Under the pieces are notes generated by a model, which searched no databases, had not been told where the DNA came from, and saw only the letters and a list, made by a program, of their open reading frames with translations. 64,000 nt of DNA, taken from the NCBI RefSeq assembly GCF_029714945.1, contig NZ_CP121634.1:8515001-8579000 (forward strand), given 5' to 3'. Source of the stretch: Bradyrhizobium sp. CIAT3101. Its GTDB lineage: Bacteria > Pseudomonadota > Alphaproteobacteria > Rhizobiales > Xanthobacteraceae. Of the stretch, positions 46,802-56,921 are shown in pieces (position 1 is the stretch's first letter; each line of letters begins with the position of its first letter). A program made the translations under genes and the position numbers.

Positions 46802-47190
46802 ATGTCCGAGACGTTTTCGAAGGTGGAAATCATCACCGGCGTTGCCCGCCGGCGGCGGTTTACGACGGAGCAGAAGCTCTTGGTCGTCAACGAGACGCTG
46901 CAACCGGGCATGTCGATCAGCTATGTTGCTCGTCGCTATGGGCTCTCCCCGAGCCTGGTCTTCCGATGGAGACGGCTAATGAGTGAAGGGGCAAGGAAGC
47001 AGTGCGGGCCGACGAGGATGTGGTCGCCGCGTCCGAGGTCCGGCGGCTGGAGGAACGGGTTCGAGACCTCGAACGCCTGCTGGGCCGCAAGACCATGGAG
47101 GTCGAGATCCTCAAGGAGGCTCTTGACCTTGCACGGGTAAAAAAACCGACCTTGCTGTCGCGATCGCAGGCACCGGAGGATACCCCGTGA
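46802..47190 (+). pseudogene. IS3 OrfA (frameshifted)
   Basis: MSETFSKVEIITGVARRRRFTTEQKLLVVNETLQPGMSISYVARRYGLSPSLVFRWRRLM is the helix-turn-helix half. After a one-base loss near 46990 the frame continues as EVRRLEERVRDLERLLGRKTMEVEILKEAL, the leucine-zipper half. Its stop overlaps the orfB start by ATGA. Confidence 0.85.
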
Positions 47191-48024
47191 AACGGATCGC
47201 AGAGACCCTCGGGGTGGCGCGTTCCAACCTGGTTGAGCGAGCGGGTGGCAAGCGTCCGAAGCATGGTCCCCAGACCCGCGCCGGGGATGCGGCGCTCACG
47301 TCTGATATCCGGCGCCTGGTGGATAGCCGCCCGAGCTATGGATACCGGCGGATCGCCGCGCTCCTCAAGCGCGAGCGGCGATCCGCCGGCCATGGCCCTG
47401 TCAACGCCAAGCGCGTCTACCGGCTCATGAAGAAGAGCGGCTTGTTGCTGGCCCGGCATACAGGGCGCCGCCTCCCGCGGGCGCATGACGGAACGATCAT
47501 GACAAGCCGCTCCAATGAGCGTTGGTGTTCGGACGCGCTGGAGTTCACCTGCTGGAACGGTGAGTTCGTGCGGGTTGCCTTTGCCCTGGACAGCCATGAC
47601 CGCGAGGTCATCAGCTGGGTGGCCACAACCGCCGGGATCTCCGGCGAGATGATCCGGGACATGATGGTCCACTGTGTGGAGCAGCGGTTCGCCGACATCC
47701 GGGCTCCACGCAAGGTGCAATGGCTGACCGACAATGGATCGATCTTCGCCGCCTATCGCACCCTTGAGATTGCCGCGGCCCTGAACCTCGAGCCCTGCTT
47801 CACGCCGGTCGAAAGCCCCAGAGCAACGGCATGGCCGAGGCGTTCGTGAGACCTTCAAGCGTGACTATGTTCGTGTGAACCCGATCCCTGACGCGAGCAC
47901 CGCGCTGCAGCGGATCGACCAATGGATGGAAGATTACATCTCAGAACACCCACACTCCCGGCTGGGCTACCGCTCACCGCGGGAGTACATTGCATCACTC
48001 AAACCAGCCGAGTGTCCGGTCTAA
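47187..48024 (+). pseudogene. IS3 OrfB transposase (frameshifted)
   Basis: MKRIAETLGVARSNLVE leads into the rve catalytic domain: WCSDALEF (Asp), WLTDNGSIFAAY (Asp) and, after a base loss near 47819, SNGMAEAFV (Glu), then, after a second near 47850, TFKRDYVRVNPIPDASTALQRIDQWMEDY to the C-terminus HSRLGYRSPREYIASL. Two single-base losses near the end inactivate it. Confidence 0.85.
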
Positions 48025-48119
48025 CAGGGGCAACTCCAGAAGGGCTTGCCCCATTCCGCATCGACTAAAAGCCGCAGCAACGCCGCTTCCGCGCACTCGG
48101 CCAACTAGATCGCCTTCAA

Positions 48120-48580
48120 TCGAGGGCAGGATCGCCTGGCGGTCAGACCAAGGCGAGGCTGTTGCGGCTCAGGTGTACGATGCAGGGTTGCACCAGCGTT
48201 TTCTGATAGACCGTGGTCCTCGCTTCTGGGAAACCCTCCAGCCGTCGACCACAACGCCAGGATGTCGTTGACGCTGCGTGTCTTGAGTCGTTGACGACCT
48301 GCAGCCAAAACTTCGCGCCTCCGGTCTGCTCGATCCAGAGCCTGAATACGTCCATAGCGCCGTCGCTCGCTGTTGTACGGCAGCGCGACATAACCTCCTT
48401 GTTCTTGACCAGTCCTCGTCCCGAATTTTGACGCGCATTGCATCGAAAAATACGATCGCGTAGATAGTGAGGAGCGGCCGGCTCTGCCGTTCCTGACCTT
48501 CAGGAGCACAGCGTCGTTCGTCGACCTTGGCCGGGTCGAGCCCATGAACAGACGACCGAGAACGCCACGGTCTCACGCGC
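48120..48580 (-). pseudogene. IS256-family transposase fragment
   Basis: Minus-strand frames give YAIVFFDAMRVKIRDE, then LWIEQTGGAKFWLQVVND, then DGLEGFPEARTTVYQKTLVQPCIVHLSRNSLALV, the central catalytic region of IS256 Mutator-type transposases (YPIVFLDALRVKIRDEG..., CIVHLIRNSL). Several frameshifts and no visible ends: it is a relic of about 460 bp. Confidence 0.7.
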
Positions 48581-48979
48581 TTCCACTATGAGACGCACGC
48601 CGAGTTCCGCAGCTACCTCTTAGACTTTGTCAACGCCTGCAGGTTCGCACAGCGACTTAAAGCTCTCAAAGGACTCACACTCTGCGGATTCATCTGCTAG
48701 GCCTGGCCGACGGTGCCAAACCGATTCACACTCAATCCGCTCCAGCACGGCGCAGACTAAACATCTAGCTCGAATCGACGCCATGGTTTCATTCAAGCCG
48801 AAGCAGAGATTGTCTATCGAAGATAATAGTTAGGGAATTTGCATTCTCCTCGTCGTCGGGCAGACGTCTCTAAACAACCTTGCCGCAAATTAGACTGAGG
48901 GAAGCCTGAAGGTTCTGCGCCTACTAAGCGATCGCCTTTCACTTAGTTGACGTGAGATTACTGCGCCAGTGCGAGCGCG
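48581..48979. other. Gene-free stretch
   Basis: Nothing recognisable on either strand. Confidence 0.35.
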
Positions 48980-49927
48980 CTATCCGAAAGACCTGTCGTC
49001 AATTTTCAGCCATCGCATCAATTCTCGGCGCCGTTCTGACAGCAGCGCAGAGCCGTCTCGTTCGGTCCAATCGTAGACGCCTCTGCCGCTGCGAAGTCCG
49101 CAATCGCCAGCACGGACTAAAGCCGCAACCTGCTCGGGTGGCTCAGAAGAACTGTCTAGCCTCGGTGCCAGGTATCGAGCGAAATGATACATCGTGTCAA
49201 GCCCGCCTAGATCCGCTGATTCAATTAGTCCGGTCACAGCAAGCCGTCGGCCGATCGAATGCCGGACGACCGAGTCAATTGCTTCGGCCGAAGCAATGCC
49301 CTTAGCCCAAAGGGCCCAAGCCTCACGAAGTGCCGCGAACTGGATGCGATTGCCGATGAATCCGGGCACTTCGCGATCGATGACAACAGGCGTCCTTCCG
49401 ATACCGCTAAGAATCGAGTATGTATGCTCGACCACCGCCTTGGATGTGGCAGCGCTGCCACATACCTCAACGAGAGGAAGTAGTTGGGGCGGATACCAAA
49501 AATGCGTTGCGATGACGCGTTCTTTCCGTTCGACGCATTTATCGACGGCACTGGCGGGATGGCCACTGGAAGTAGCGAGTACGGTGTCAGCAGAACAAAT
49601 ACCGTCGAGTTTAGAAAATGTGTTGCGCTTGAGCTCCATGTCCTCCGGAACGGCTTCGATGACGAATTCCGCCGCGGCCGCGGCCTGCAACTCAGTTGAA
49701 GTTCGGATGTTCGCGATTGCGGTTTTGGCGGATGAAACGCTCATTACTTCAGCCTGAACGAATTCGTAGAGGCTCGCCTGGATCCGCTGGACGGCTCTCT
49801 CGACACTCTTCTCGCTGCGACCAATCAGACAGACCTCCCAGCCCGCCTTTGCGAATACCTCCGCTATCCCGTGTCCGATATTCCCATTGCCGATAACGGC
49901 CATGCTCCCAAAACCAGAAGTCTTCAT
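48980..49927 (-). CDS. 3-hydroxyacyl-CoA dehydrogenase-family oxidoreductase
   Basis: This protein has 315 residues from MKTSGFGSMAVIGNGNIGHGIAEVFAKAGWEVCLIGR (NAD-binding), with GAGG before the ATG. The catalytic region is ATHFWYPPQLLPLVEVCG and the C-terminal domain includes GFIGNRIQFAALREAWALW. It is a paralogue of the carnitine dehydrogenase at 29113, but with HFWYPP in place of HPFNP, so its substrate is probably a different small hydroxy acid. It may be regulated by the IclR gene upstream. Confidence 0.82.
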   Translation of the reverse strand: MKTSGFGSMAVIGNGNIGHGIAEVFAKAGWEVCLIGRSEKSVERAVQRIQASLYEFVQAEVMSVSSAKTAIANIRTSTELQAAAAAEFVIEAVPEDMELKRNTFSKLDGICSADTVLATSSGHPASAVDKCVERKERVIATHFWYPPQLLPLVEVCGSAATSKAVVEHTYSILSGIGRTPVVIDREVPGFIGNRIQFAALREAWALWAKGIASAEAIDSVVRHSIGRRLAVTGLIESADLGGLDTMYHFARYLAPRLDSSSEPPEQVAALVRAGDCGLRSGRGVYDWTERDGSALLSERRRELMRWLKIDDRSFG

Positions 49928-50400
49928 TGCTAACCTCTTCCGTTCGATGCCTGATCGGGCTACTTTACGGCTTTTCGCTAGCACGATGCCGAACTCAAGC
50001 CAGATCAACATGGTTGCTATCGCGCTGCGCCTGTTGGTGGTTGGGAGGAGCGGAGCTTCTAGCCATGTGTGCGTCGGAGATCGCGAGCGCCCAGCCATCC
50101 CACCACCATTCGAACTGCAAGAGCGCATCGTCGCAATGCGGATTGTCCGCAGGAAGGCGATGGTATGAGAGAGGCGCGATGCAGAATCGCACTCTCTTCT
50201 GCCAGAATCCGCACGATCGGATTAAGATCGCGTCGCTTGGCGGCTGCACTGGTAGCACGAGCAACGCTGTTCTTCCATAGTTGACACCAGAGGGAAAGCA
50301 ACGCTTCGAGATCCGGCAAGTTTCGTCTGTTTCGATCTTAAAGCTTGCTTGCTTGAGCAATATCATATGCGCTTGGCGCAACAGAGGCGTGACGGAGCCA
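49928..50400. other. Gap between IclR gene and dehydrogenase
   Basis: Minus-strand frames cover this gap, but none is recognisable. It may hold a decayed gene or the dehydrogenase promoter. Confidence 0.35.
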
Positions 50401-51189
50401 TCAATGGCCTTCATTGTGGGTCCCCGGCATGAAAGCATTTGCAAGTTCGGAGGCGGTGGACTTGAGGAGCTCAAGAAGCTCCGGGATCGCGCGCGAACGT
50501 ACCCGGTCAGCCGGGCCTGTAAGCCCCAAGGCGTAGATCGGCGGGGATTCAGATAAGGAACGCACCGGACAGGCAAGCGTGTAAAGACCTTGAATGTGTT
50601 CCCCGTTCTCGATCGCGTAGCCCTGCTTCCGGATTTTCGCAAATTCACGCTCAAGACCCTTGGGATCGCTGATCGTGCTATCGGTCAACTTGTGGAGGTC
50701 GGTATTCAGAATGGCTTGGCGCACGCGAGGGAGCTGCATGGCGGTCAGAACCTTCCCCGAAGCGGTCGCATGGGGAGGCAGCACATGCCCCGGCGTGACG
50801 TAAACCCCGGCACTTACGTCCGGTGCCTCCATCATCACGAAGTGGACGGAGGAGCCCGACAAACGAGCGACGAAACAGGTTTCACTTGCTTGTTCAGCCA
50901 ATACCTTGAGCCGGCGCTTGCTTGCGCCAACAATCCAAAACGTATCGGATTCCAAAATCCGACGGAGTCTCCCGCCAAGCTTGAACTCGCCCCCTCGCCC
51001 GCTGCTAGCGACCAAATCACTGCTTTCCAGAGCGTTTACAAGCCGATTGACGGTCGTCTTTGGGAGGTCCAACACAGCCTCAATCTCACGGCCGGTAAGC
51101 CCATTGACCGACCCGGCGATCACTTCCAAAACCTGTGTATAACGCTCCAACGGTCCTGATTGACGCCTGGAAATCTTCTTGGTCTTCAT
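50401..51189 (-). CDS. IclR-family transcriptional regulator
   Basis: This 262-residue protein has an N-terminal winged helix (LTGREIEAVLDLPKTTVNRLVNALESSDLV, residues 30-60) and an IclR effector domain (VTPGHVLPPHATASGKVLTAMQL, then YAIENGEHIQGLYTLACPVRS). GAGG lies 4 bases before the start. IclR regulators usually control adjacent catabolic genes, so the dehydrogenase at 48980 is the obvious candidate. Confidence 0.9.
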   Translation of the reverse strand: MKTKKISRRQSGPLERYTQVLEVIAGSVNGLTGREIEAVLDLPKTTVNRLVNALESSDLVASSGRGGEFKLGGRLRRILESDTFWIVGASKRRLKVLAEQASETCFVARLSGSSVHFVMMEAPDVSAGVYVTPGHVLPPHATASGKVLTAMQLPRVRQAILNTDLHKLTDSTISDPKGLEREFAKIRKQGYAIENGEHIQGLYTLACPVRSLSESPPIYALGLTGPADRVRSRAIPELLELLKSTASELANAFMPGTHNEGH

Positions 51190-52452
51190 AAAACCTCAAA
51201 CTGCAACGCCTTCGGAATCAATTGATGTACCGCAGCCTTGGAAAGCGAGACCCACACGCCTACATGCAGGTTCGCGTGATGGCTGCTCGAAATCCAAATC
51301 TCATTCGTGTCGATGCAGCGCAAGCGGCAGCACCGCAGCAACGGCGCTATCGGTCACGTAGAAGCCACGAAAAGGACTAGGGCTCTAAGAGCCCAGCTGT
51401 CCCGCTGGAACGCGACACCATCGATAACGTCGCCATAGATGGCGGGCGGGAGGGATCACATGACGTCCCGCCATTGGCGCGTGGCTCACTCGCCCACATA
51501 TCCTCCAACTGCAAACTCCGACGCCAGACTTCGCTACTGGCGAAAATTCCGCCGTACTGAGTACAAACGCTAACGGCTGGCCGACACCGTTTGGCTACTT
51601 TGCTTTAACACGCGCTGGGAGTGCTGTTTCATCGGATATCGGCTTGAACACTACGCGCGCCATCTCGCGAGGACGCTAAATGGTCAACATGGGTGGACGC
51701 CCTTCCATCCTTGCTGAGCAAGATCCAGGCCAGCGAAGGCGATGTGCAGTGCGCGATTTTGTGTGCGGCGTCATCTTTGCAAGAAGAGCGAAGGATTTTG
51801 AAACAAACTGATCGTCTGAAGCCACACCATGGTTAGTATTCGGCGAACAGCCGACCGCCCCCTAGCAAATCGATTGGGCTCGTTCTACAATCTTCCGCAA
51901 CCGGGATGAAACAACGACGTTTAGGCAATTCGTAGTGGCTTGAAGCCGCTGGTTGAATCGTTCAAAACGCAAAGTTTTCCGTTAAGACTACTCGTAAAAA
52001 ATCCTGCAGCTGTTCAGCTGCATTCGACGCAGCTTCATAGGAGCAGAGTCGGGTCACGGATCTATTTTATTATCTCCACTCCGTTCATTCCATTGTTTTC
52101 TCACGCAGGTTCTTCTGTGAATGGCAACCGCTTGACACGAATCCGGTGCCTTCATCATTCCTTGCCGAAGACATTTACAAGGTGGACGGAGTCAATAGCC
52201 TATCCCGCCGCTGCCAAAGTTGAAGCGCCACTTTGCTCGAAACCATACAGATGCCCTCCAAATGACGTGGTGTCTGTCGTGACTGCGACGAACAGAGAAG
52301 GAGTTATCCTTCCACGCGCCACTAAACCCAGGTTTTCAAGTCCCCCTTTCCGGATCTTCTGTTGGCATGTGGATTGCTCGAGACCGCGTTCATAGGGGCT
52401 CTTGCAGTCTCCAGCTAAGGTGTGAATTAAGCGGAACATCGAGGAGCAACTC
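51190..52452. other. Gene-free stretch of 1.26 kb upstream of the ATP-grasp gene
   Basis: A 151-codon frame (51940-52395) has no recognisable family and ends inside the probable leader of the ligase gene. A short stretch near 51390 (LRAQLSRWN) faintly resembles IS66 TnpC. No firm features. Confidence 0.35.
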
Positions 52453-53472
52453 ATGCGAGTAGCAGTCGTGTGGAATGAGCCAGGGCGGTCTGATCCAGCG
52501 CACTACCGCGCGGCGACCACAAGGCTGGAGGCGGCACTGCAAGAGAGCGGCCACGAGACCCTGCTGTGCGAGGGCGACAAGGGATTGCTTGCGGCACTCG
52601 AGCGGTTCATACCACCAGACGCTCAAGGTCGCCCCTCCGGAATGGTTTTCAATCGGGCGTACGGAAGTAGGGGCGAATGGCGGGTCAGCCAGGTTCCGAC
52701 CATGCTAGAGATGGCGGGCATTCCATACACCGGTCCGGGTCCGCTCGGGGCGGCGCTGGAGCTCGATAAAGTTATCACAAAGAAGCTCATCCGCGATGAC
52801 GGCGTGCCGACACCGAACTTTAGGGTGATGCGTTACGGCACCGAGAGCGCCGGCGAGCTGCGCTTCCCTTTGGTAGTGAAGCCGCGTTACGGGTCCAGCA
52901 GCCTAGGATTGCACTTCGTACAACAACCTTCCCAGCTGCGGCAAGCCGTAGAAATGATCGTCACTCAGTATGCGGAGGATGCTCTCGTGGAGGAATACAT
53001 CGAAGGGAGGGAGATCTGCATAGCGCTACTGGGAAACGAAGAGCTCGAGGTGATGCCTCCGATGGAGCATGACTTCGGCGATCGCAAATCACGCATTTTC
53101 ACATGGGAGGACAAGCACCATACAGCTGTCGCGGAGCCGCAGAAGATTTGCCCGGCGCCAATCGGGAGAGAGCTTGCGACGAAGCTGCGGGACCTTTCAA
53201 TCGCGACCTTCCGCGCCTGCCGAGGCCGGGACTACGCTCGGGTCGACTTCCGGATTGACCGGTCGGGCCAACCGTTTGTCCTCGAGACCAACTTCAGCCC
53301 GTCATTCGGTGATACACACTCTTACGTCCGGGCAGCTTCGGCCGGCGGATATACCTTCGCGAAATTGGTCAATCGCATCCTCGATCTCGCCCACACGCGC
53401 CATTTCGGAATCGGCATTCCCAGGCCGGAACACGCGCCGAATCGTGCTGGAGCTGCAAACGCAAGCTCATGA
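52453..53472 (+). CDS. ATP-grasp ligase, D-alanine-D-alanine ligase-like
   Basis: This 339-residue cytoplasmic enzyme has GAGGAG before the ATG. ATP-grasp features are KLIRDDGVPTPNFRV, FPLVVKPRYGSSSLGL (ATP-binding Lys), LVEEYIEGREICIALLG and the metal-binding ARVDFRIDRSGQPFVLETNFSPSFG. The last block has NFSPSF where true Ddl enzymes have NTxPG, and the N-terminus has VFNRAYGSRGEWRVSQVPTMLEMAGIPYTGPGPL. It probably joins an amino acid to an amine rather than making D-Ala-D-Ala. It is followed by the lysine aminomutase 143 bp downstream, suggesting a joint pathway using beta-lysine. Confidence 0.83.
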   Translation: MRVAVVWNEPGRSDPAHYRAATTRLEAALQESGHETLLCEGDKGLLAALERFIPPDAQGRPSGMVFNRAYGSRGEWRVSQVPTMLEMAGIPYTGPGPLGAALELDKVITKKLIRDDGVPTPNFRVMRYGTESAGELRFPLVVKPRYGSSSLGLHFVQQPSQLRQAVEMIVTQYAEDALVEEYIEGREICIALLGNEELEVMPPMEHDFGDRKSRIFTWEDKHHTAVAEPQKICPAPIGRELATKLRDLSIATFRACRGRDYARVDFRIDRSGQPFVLETNFSPSFGDTHSYVRAASAGGYTFAKLVNRILDLAHTRHFGIGIPRPEHAPNRAGAANASS

Positions 53473-53615
53473 AGCCTTCGGACACAGTAGAATGAATGCC
53501 ACGCGTCGCACCGTTCGCTGTGGCCGAGAGGCCGGTGAAAGCGCAACACACCAGCACGATCGTCCGGACGCACAGAAGTCGAGACGGCAAAGTTGTTGCG
53601 CCTTGTGAGGACAAT

Positions 53616-54794
53616 ATGGGTTTTGCAGTAGAATCGAGCAATCTTGGTACAAGGGCAGCTGAACTCGACTCGTCGGATAAAATTCTCCGCACGCGGGAAG
53701 AACTGGAAGCCTGTGACGTAACTTCGGAGGGCTGGCAACAGGCGTTGCAGCGTCGCTACAGGACACATCAGGAAATGAAAGGCGTTCTCAACAACGTTGA
53801 GGAAGTCGATATGTCAATCTATGACCATTTCGACATGCGAGTAACACCATATCTGGCGCAGTTGATGGATCGCGACAATCCGAACTGCCCGATTCGTAGA
53901 CAGTACATGCCGTTTCAGGGAGAGCTAAAACTTAGAGATTATGAACTCGCTGATAGTCTATCGGAAGACCACGATATGAAAGATGGTAGCACTGTTGTGC
54001 ATCGGTATCCGAACCGCGTACTCTTTCTCGTCACAACGAACTGTGGAACGTATTGCCGATATTGCACTCGCAAAAGGTTTGTTTCTCAGGGAGAAAGGGT
54101 GGTCAATAAGCGGCAGCTTGAGAACGGATTTCGTTACTTAGAATCTCATCCAGAAATCGACGATTGTCTTGTATCTGGTGGAGACCCACTATTCCTGAGC
54201 GACCGACAATTGGAAGATATTCTTAGCCAAATCAGGGGTAGAGCACCGCACGTTAAATTTCTACGTATGGGAAGTCGCCTACCTGTACAGCTCCCAACTC
54301 GAATTACTCCTGAACTCTGTGCCATCATTGAGCGATATGACGTGCAGATGATTAACCTTCACGTCAACCACCCCAAGGAGATAACCCCGCTCTTTGTCGA
54401 GCGTATCAAAATGCTGCGCAAGACTGGCACGATGATCGGCAATCAATCGGTCTTATTGAAGGGAGTAAACGACGAAGTTGCTATTTTGCGCGATCTTTGC
54501 ATGCGCCTTGTCTCTTGCGGCATTCGTCCATACTACTGCTATTCGTGTGATGCTGCCGAGGGAAACCACGCTTATCAACTTACGCTTAACGCCATCTTAA
54601 AGTTACACCATGGCTTGCGAGGCTTCATTAGCGGTCCTGCGGTGCCTACTTTTGTAGTCGATGGTACGGGTGGTCTGGGCAAGATGCCAATCATCCCGGA
54701 CTACGTGCGTGAGCTTGCTAATGGAGAGATCTGGGCGACCAATTTCGAAGGTAAGGTTCACCGCATGATTAACCTGGAGGCTAGGATTGACTAG
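53616..54794 (+). CDS. kamA: L-lysine 2,3-aminomutase (radical SAM)
   Basis: This protein has 392 residues from MGFAVESSNLG with GAGG before the start. The radical SAM motif CGTYCRYC gives Cys143, Cys147 and Cys150. The PLP lysine (Lys356) lies in GGLGKMP, and Asp312 (YSCDAAEG) and Asp349 (FVVDGTGG) match the two residues that bind the substrate amino group in the Clostridium enzyme, so lysine is the likely substrate and L-beta-lysine the product. Base composition is visibly more AT-rich than the ligase next to it, suggesting separate acquisition. The enzyme needs S-adenosylmethionine, a 4Fe-4S cluster and low oxygen, which would suit nodules or anoxic soil. Confidence 0.93.
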   Translation: MGFAVESSNLGTRAAELDSSDKILRTREELEACDVTSEGWQQALQRRYRTHQEMKGVLNNVEEVDMSIYDHFDMRVTPYLAQLMDRDNPNCPIRRQYMPFQGELKLRDYELADSLSEDHDMKDGSTVVHRYPNRVLFLVTTNCGTYCRYCTRKRFVSQGERVVNKRQLENGFRYLESHPEIDDCLVSGGDPLFLSDRQLEDILSQIRGRAPHVKFLRMGSRLPVQLPTRITPELCAIIERYDVQMINLHVNHPKEITPLFVERIKMLRKTGTMIGNQSVLLKGVNDEVAILRDLCMRLVSCGIRPYYCYSCDAAEGNHAYQLTLNAILKLHHGLRGFISGPAVPTFVVDGTGGLGKMPIIPDYVRELANGEIWATNFEGKVHRMINLEARID

Positions 54795-54818
54795 TGAGTT
54801 GATTGGCGTGAGGCGCAA

Positions 54819-55061
54819 ATGAAAGGTGCGAGTCTCCGCAAGATCCAGGGATGCAACGTCTCGATCATGGAAGTAGAAACTGGTAGTCGGAGGAAGGCAT
54901 TTCGGGACGGCAGTCTCCGAGTTCGGATTTTTGCAGAAACTTGCGCGCTACAGGGCCGCAGCAGCATCGCTAACAATGTGCTCGGAATCGTTAGGGCGCT
55001 TCATAGAGAATGCTCATACACAGCTGAACAAGCGGCTCGTTCATCAAGTAGCTGGTCTTAA
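54819..55061 (+). CDS. Small unidentified protein downstream of kamA
   Basis: An 80-residue frame starts 24 bp after the kamA stop with GTGAGG well placed before the ATG. It reads MKGASLRKIQGCNVSIMEVETGSRRKAF and ends SSSSWS. I recognise no family. It could be a third operon gene, possibly truncated because IS66 starts at 55184, or a fortuitous frame. Confidence 0.35.
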   Translation: MKGASLRKIQGCNVSIMEVETGSRRKAFRDGSLRVRIFAETCALQGRSSIANNVLGIVRALHRECSYTAEQAARSSSSWS

Positions 55062-55278
55062 GCAGCGTTCGCACGCGCGGAGCCTTGGCGCACCTTCCTG
55101 CGGGGTGAACTGACCTTACCCCAAGCTTTATCCAGTTCTGAGTGCGCCGCGATCGTTGGATTTGCCCTGACCTTGCCCCCTGTGTAAGCGCTGTTTCGGC
55201 CCCACCTTTCATTGAAGGCGTCGAGCGAAGAATGATCGATCTCTGATTGGAGATCGGCTTGCCTCTAAGCTTGACCAT

Positions 55279-55704
55279 ATGCTTGAGCCTAGGACCTCGG
55301 TTCGTCGGGTCGAGGTCATCACGGAACGCCGGCAGTTCTCGGCCGACGACAAGGCGCGGTTCGTCGAGGAGACGCTGGCCCCGGGTGCTGTGGTATCGGA
55401 GGTCGCGCGGCGGCACGGATTGTCGCCGCAACAGCTGTTTACGTGGCGCCGGCAAATGCGACAACCGGTTGCGATCCCTGTGGCTCCCGAGCCGCAGACG
55501 TTCGTGCCCGCTGTCGTTACCCCATCGTCCACGCCGCCGGAGCGCTCACCGCGGCAGCGCCGACGCCTCCGGAAGGCGCCCGAGGGCGCCGAGAACAGCG
55601 GCATCATCGAGCTCGAGATCAACGGCGTCGCGGTTCGGGTCGGCGGAGGCGCGGATGCCGCGACGGTTGCGGCCGTGATCCATGCGCTGAAGACCTGCAC
55701 GTGA
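55279..55704 (+). CDS. tnpA: IS66 TnpA
   Basis: This intact 141-residue protein has a helix-turn-helix region (ERRQFSADDKARFVEETLAPGAVVSEVARRHGLSPQQLFTWRRQ) and C-terminus GIIELEINGVAVRVGGGADAATVAAVIHAL. Its stop overlaps the GTG start of tnpB. Confidence 0.87.
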   Translation: MLEPRTSVRRVEVITERRQFSADDKARFVEETLAPGAVVSEVARRHGLSPQQLFTWRRQMRQPVAIPVAPEPQTFVPAVVTPSSTPPERSPRQRRRLRKAPEGAENSGIIELEINGVAVRVGGGADAATVAAVIHALKTCT

Positions 55705-56055
55705 TCGGTCCGACGGGCACGGTGCGGGTGATGGTGGCGACCAGGCCGGTCGATTTCCGCAAGGATGCCGAAGGGCTCGCGGCCCTGGTGCGTGAGAGCA
55801 TCCAGGCCGATCCGTTCTCCGGCGCCGTGTATGTGTTCCGCGCCAAGCGCGCCGACCGGGTGAGCTGATCTATTGGATGGCACGACTGTGTGCCTGTTCG
55901 CCAAGCGGCTTGAGACCGGTTCGTTCTGCTGGCCCAACGTGCAGGATGGGATCATTCGCCTGACCGTGGCGCAGCTGTCGGCCCTGCTCGAAGGATTGGA
56001 CTGGAAGCGCGTCCACGCTGCGCGCGAGACACCGTCGCCGATCCAGCCGAGTTGA
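55701..56055 (+). pseudogene. tnpB: IS66 TnpB, frameshifted
   Basis: From GTG at 55701: IGPTGTVRVMVATRPVDFRKDAEGLAALVRESIQADPFSGAVYVFRAKRADRV. A frameshift near 55863 leads into YWMDGTTVCLFAKRLETGSFCWPNVQDG and a normal C-terminus. One indel separates it from an intact TnpB. Confidence 0.83.
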
Positions 56056-56921
56056 ACTGCGGCACAGTGAATCAGTATGCATGTCGCGCTCGCGGGGGGC
56101 CGTGACGCATGGTGTAATCGCATCATGGCGACGACGGCCGACACGCTTCCGGACGATCCCGGCACGCTCAAGGCGATGCTGCTGGCCGAACGGGCGCGCG
56201 CCGCGCGGCTCGAGCAGATCATTAAGGAGTTGCAGCGTCATCGCTTCGGCCGCCGGGCCGAGACGCTGCCGGAGGACCAGTTGCTACTCGGCCTGGAGGA
56301 GGTCGAGCAGGTCGAGGCGAGTGGTGATGCCGCCACCGATGCAGCCAATGCGGCCGAGCGATCGAGCCAAGCCGCACGGCGCCGCAGGAACAAAGGAGCG
56401 CTGGCGACGCATCTGCCGCGGGTCGAGATGCTGATCGACCTCGACGGTCACGCCTGCCCGTGCTGTCAGCAGCCGCTGCACCGGATCGGCGAGGATGTGA
56501 GCGAACGACAGGATATCATCCCGGCCCAGCTCCGGGTCCTAGTCGTAAGGCGGCCGAAGTATGCCTGCCGGGCCTGCGAGACCATGGTGCAGGCACCGGC
56601 GCCAGCGCAGCTGATCGAGGGCGGGCTACCGACCGAGGCCACCGTGGCGCAGGTGCTCATCGCCAAATATGCGGACCATCTGCCGCTGTATCGGCAGGCT
56701 CAGATTTAGGCCCGCCAGGGCCTCGACCTGGATCGCTCGACCCTGGCCGATTGGGTCGGGCGGGGAGCCTTCCTGTTGCGGCCGGTGAATGAGCGGCTGC
56801 TCGCGAGGCTGAAGCAGTCGCCAAAACTGTTTGCCGACGAGACCACCGCCCCGGTGCTCGATCCCGGACGCGGCCGCACCAAGACCGGCCAGCTTTGGGC
56901 CTATCTATGGACGGTCCCCGC

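Larger units (their letters stand above)
46736..48031 (+). mobile_element. IS3-family element, 1296 bp, with 4-bp target duplication
   Basis: Ends GCACCCCGTTTTAACCGGAC and, inverted, GCCCCTGTTAGACCGGAC face inward, with AACT duplicated at 46732-46735 and 48032-48035. It encodes orfA and orfB with frameshifts in both, so it is inactive unless recoding occurs. Confidence 0.85.

Noticed and set aside
46917..47858. 313-codon minus-strand open frame
   Set aside because: Antisense to IS3 orfA/orfB, which carry DDE motifs.
51370..51440. Faint IS66 TnpC similarity (LRAQLSRWN)
   Set aside because: Only about nine residues resemble the family, with no supporting blocks or ends.
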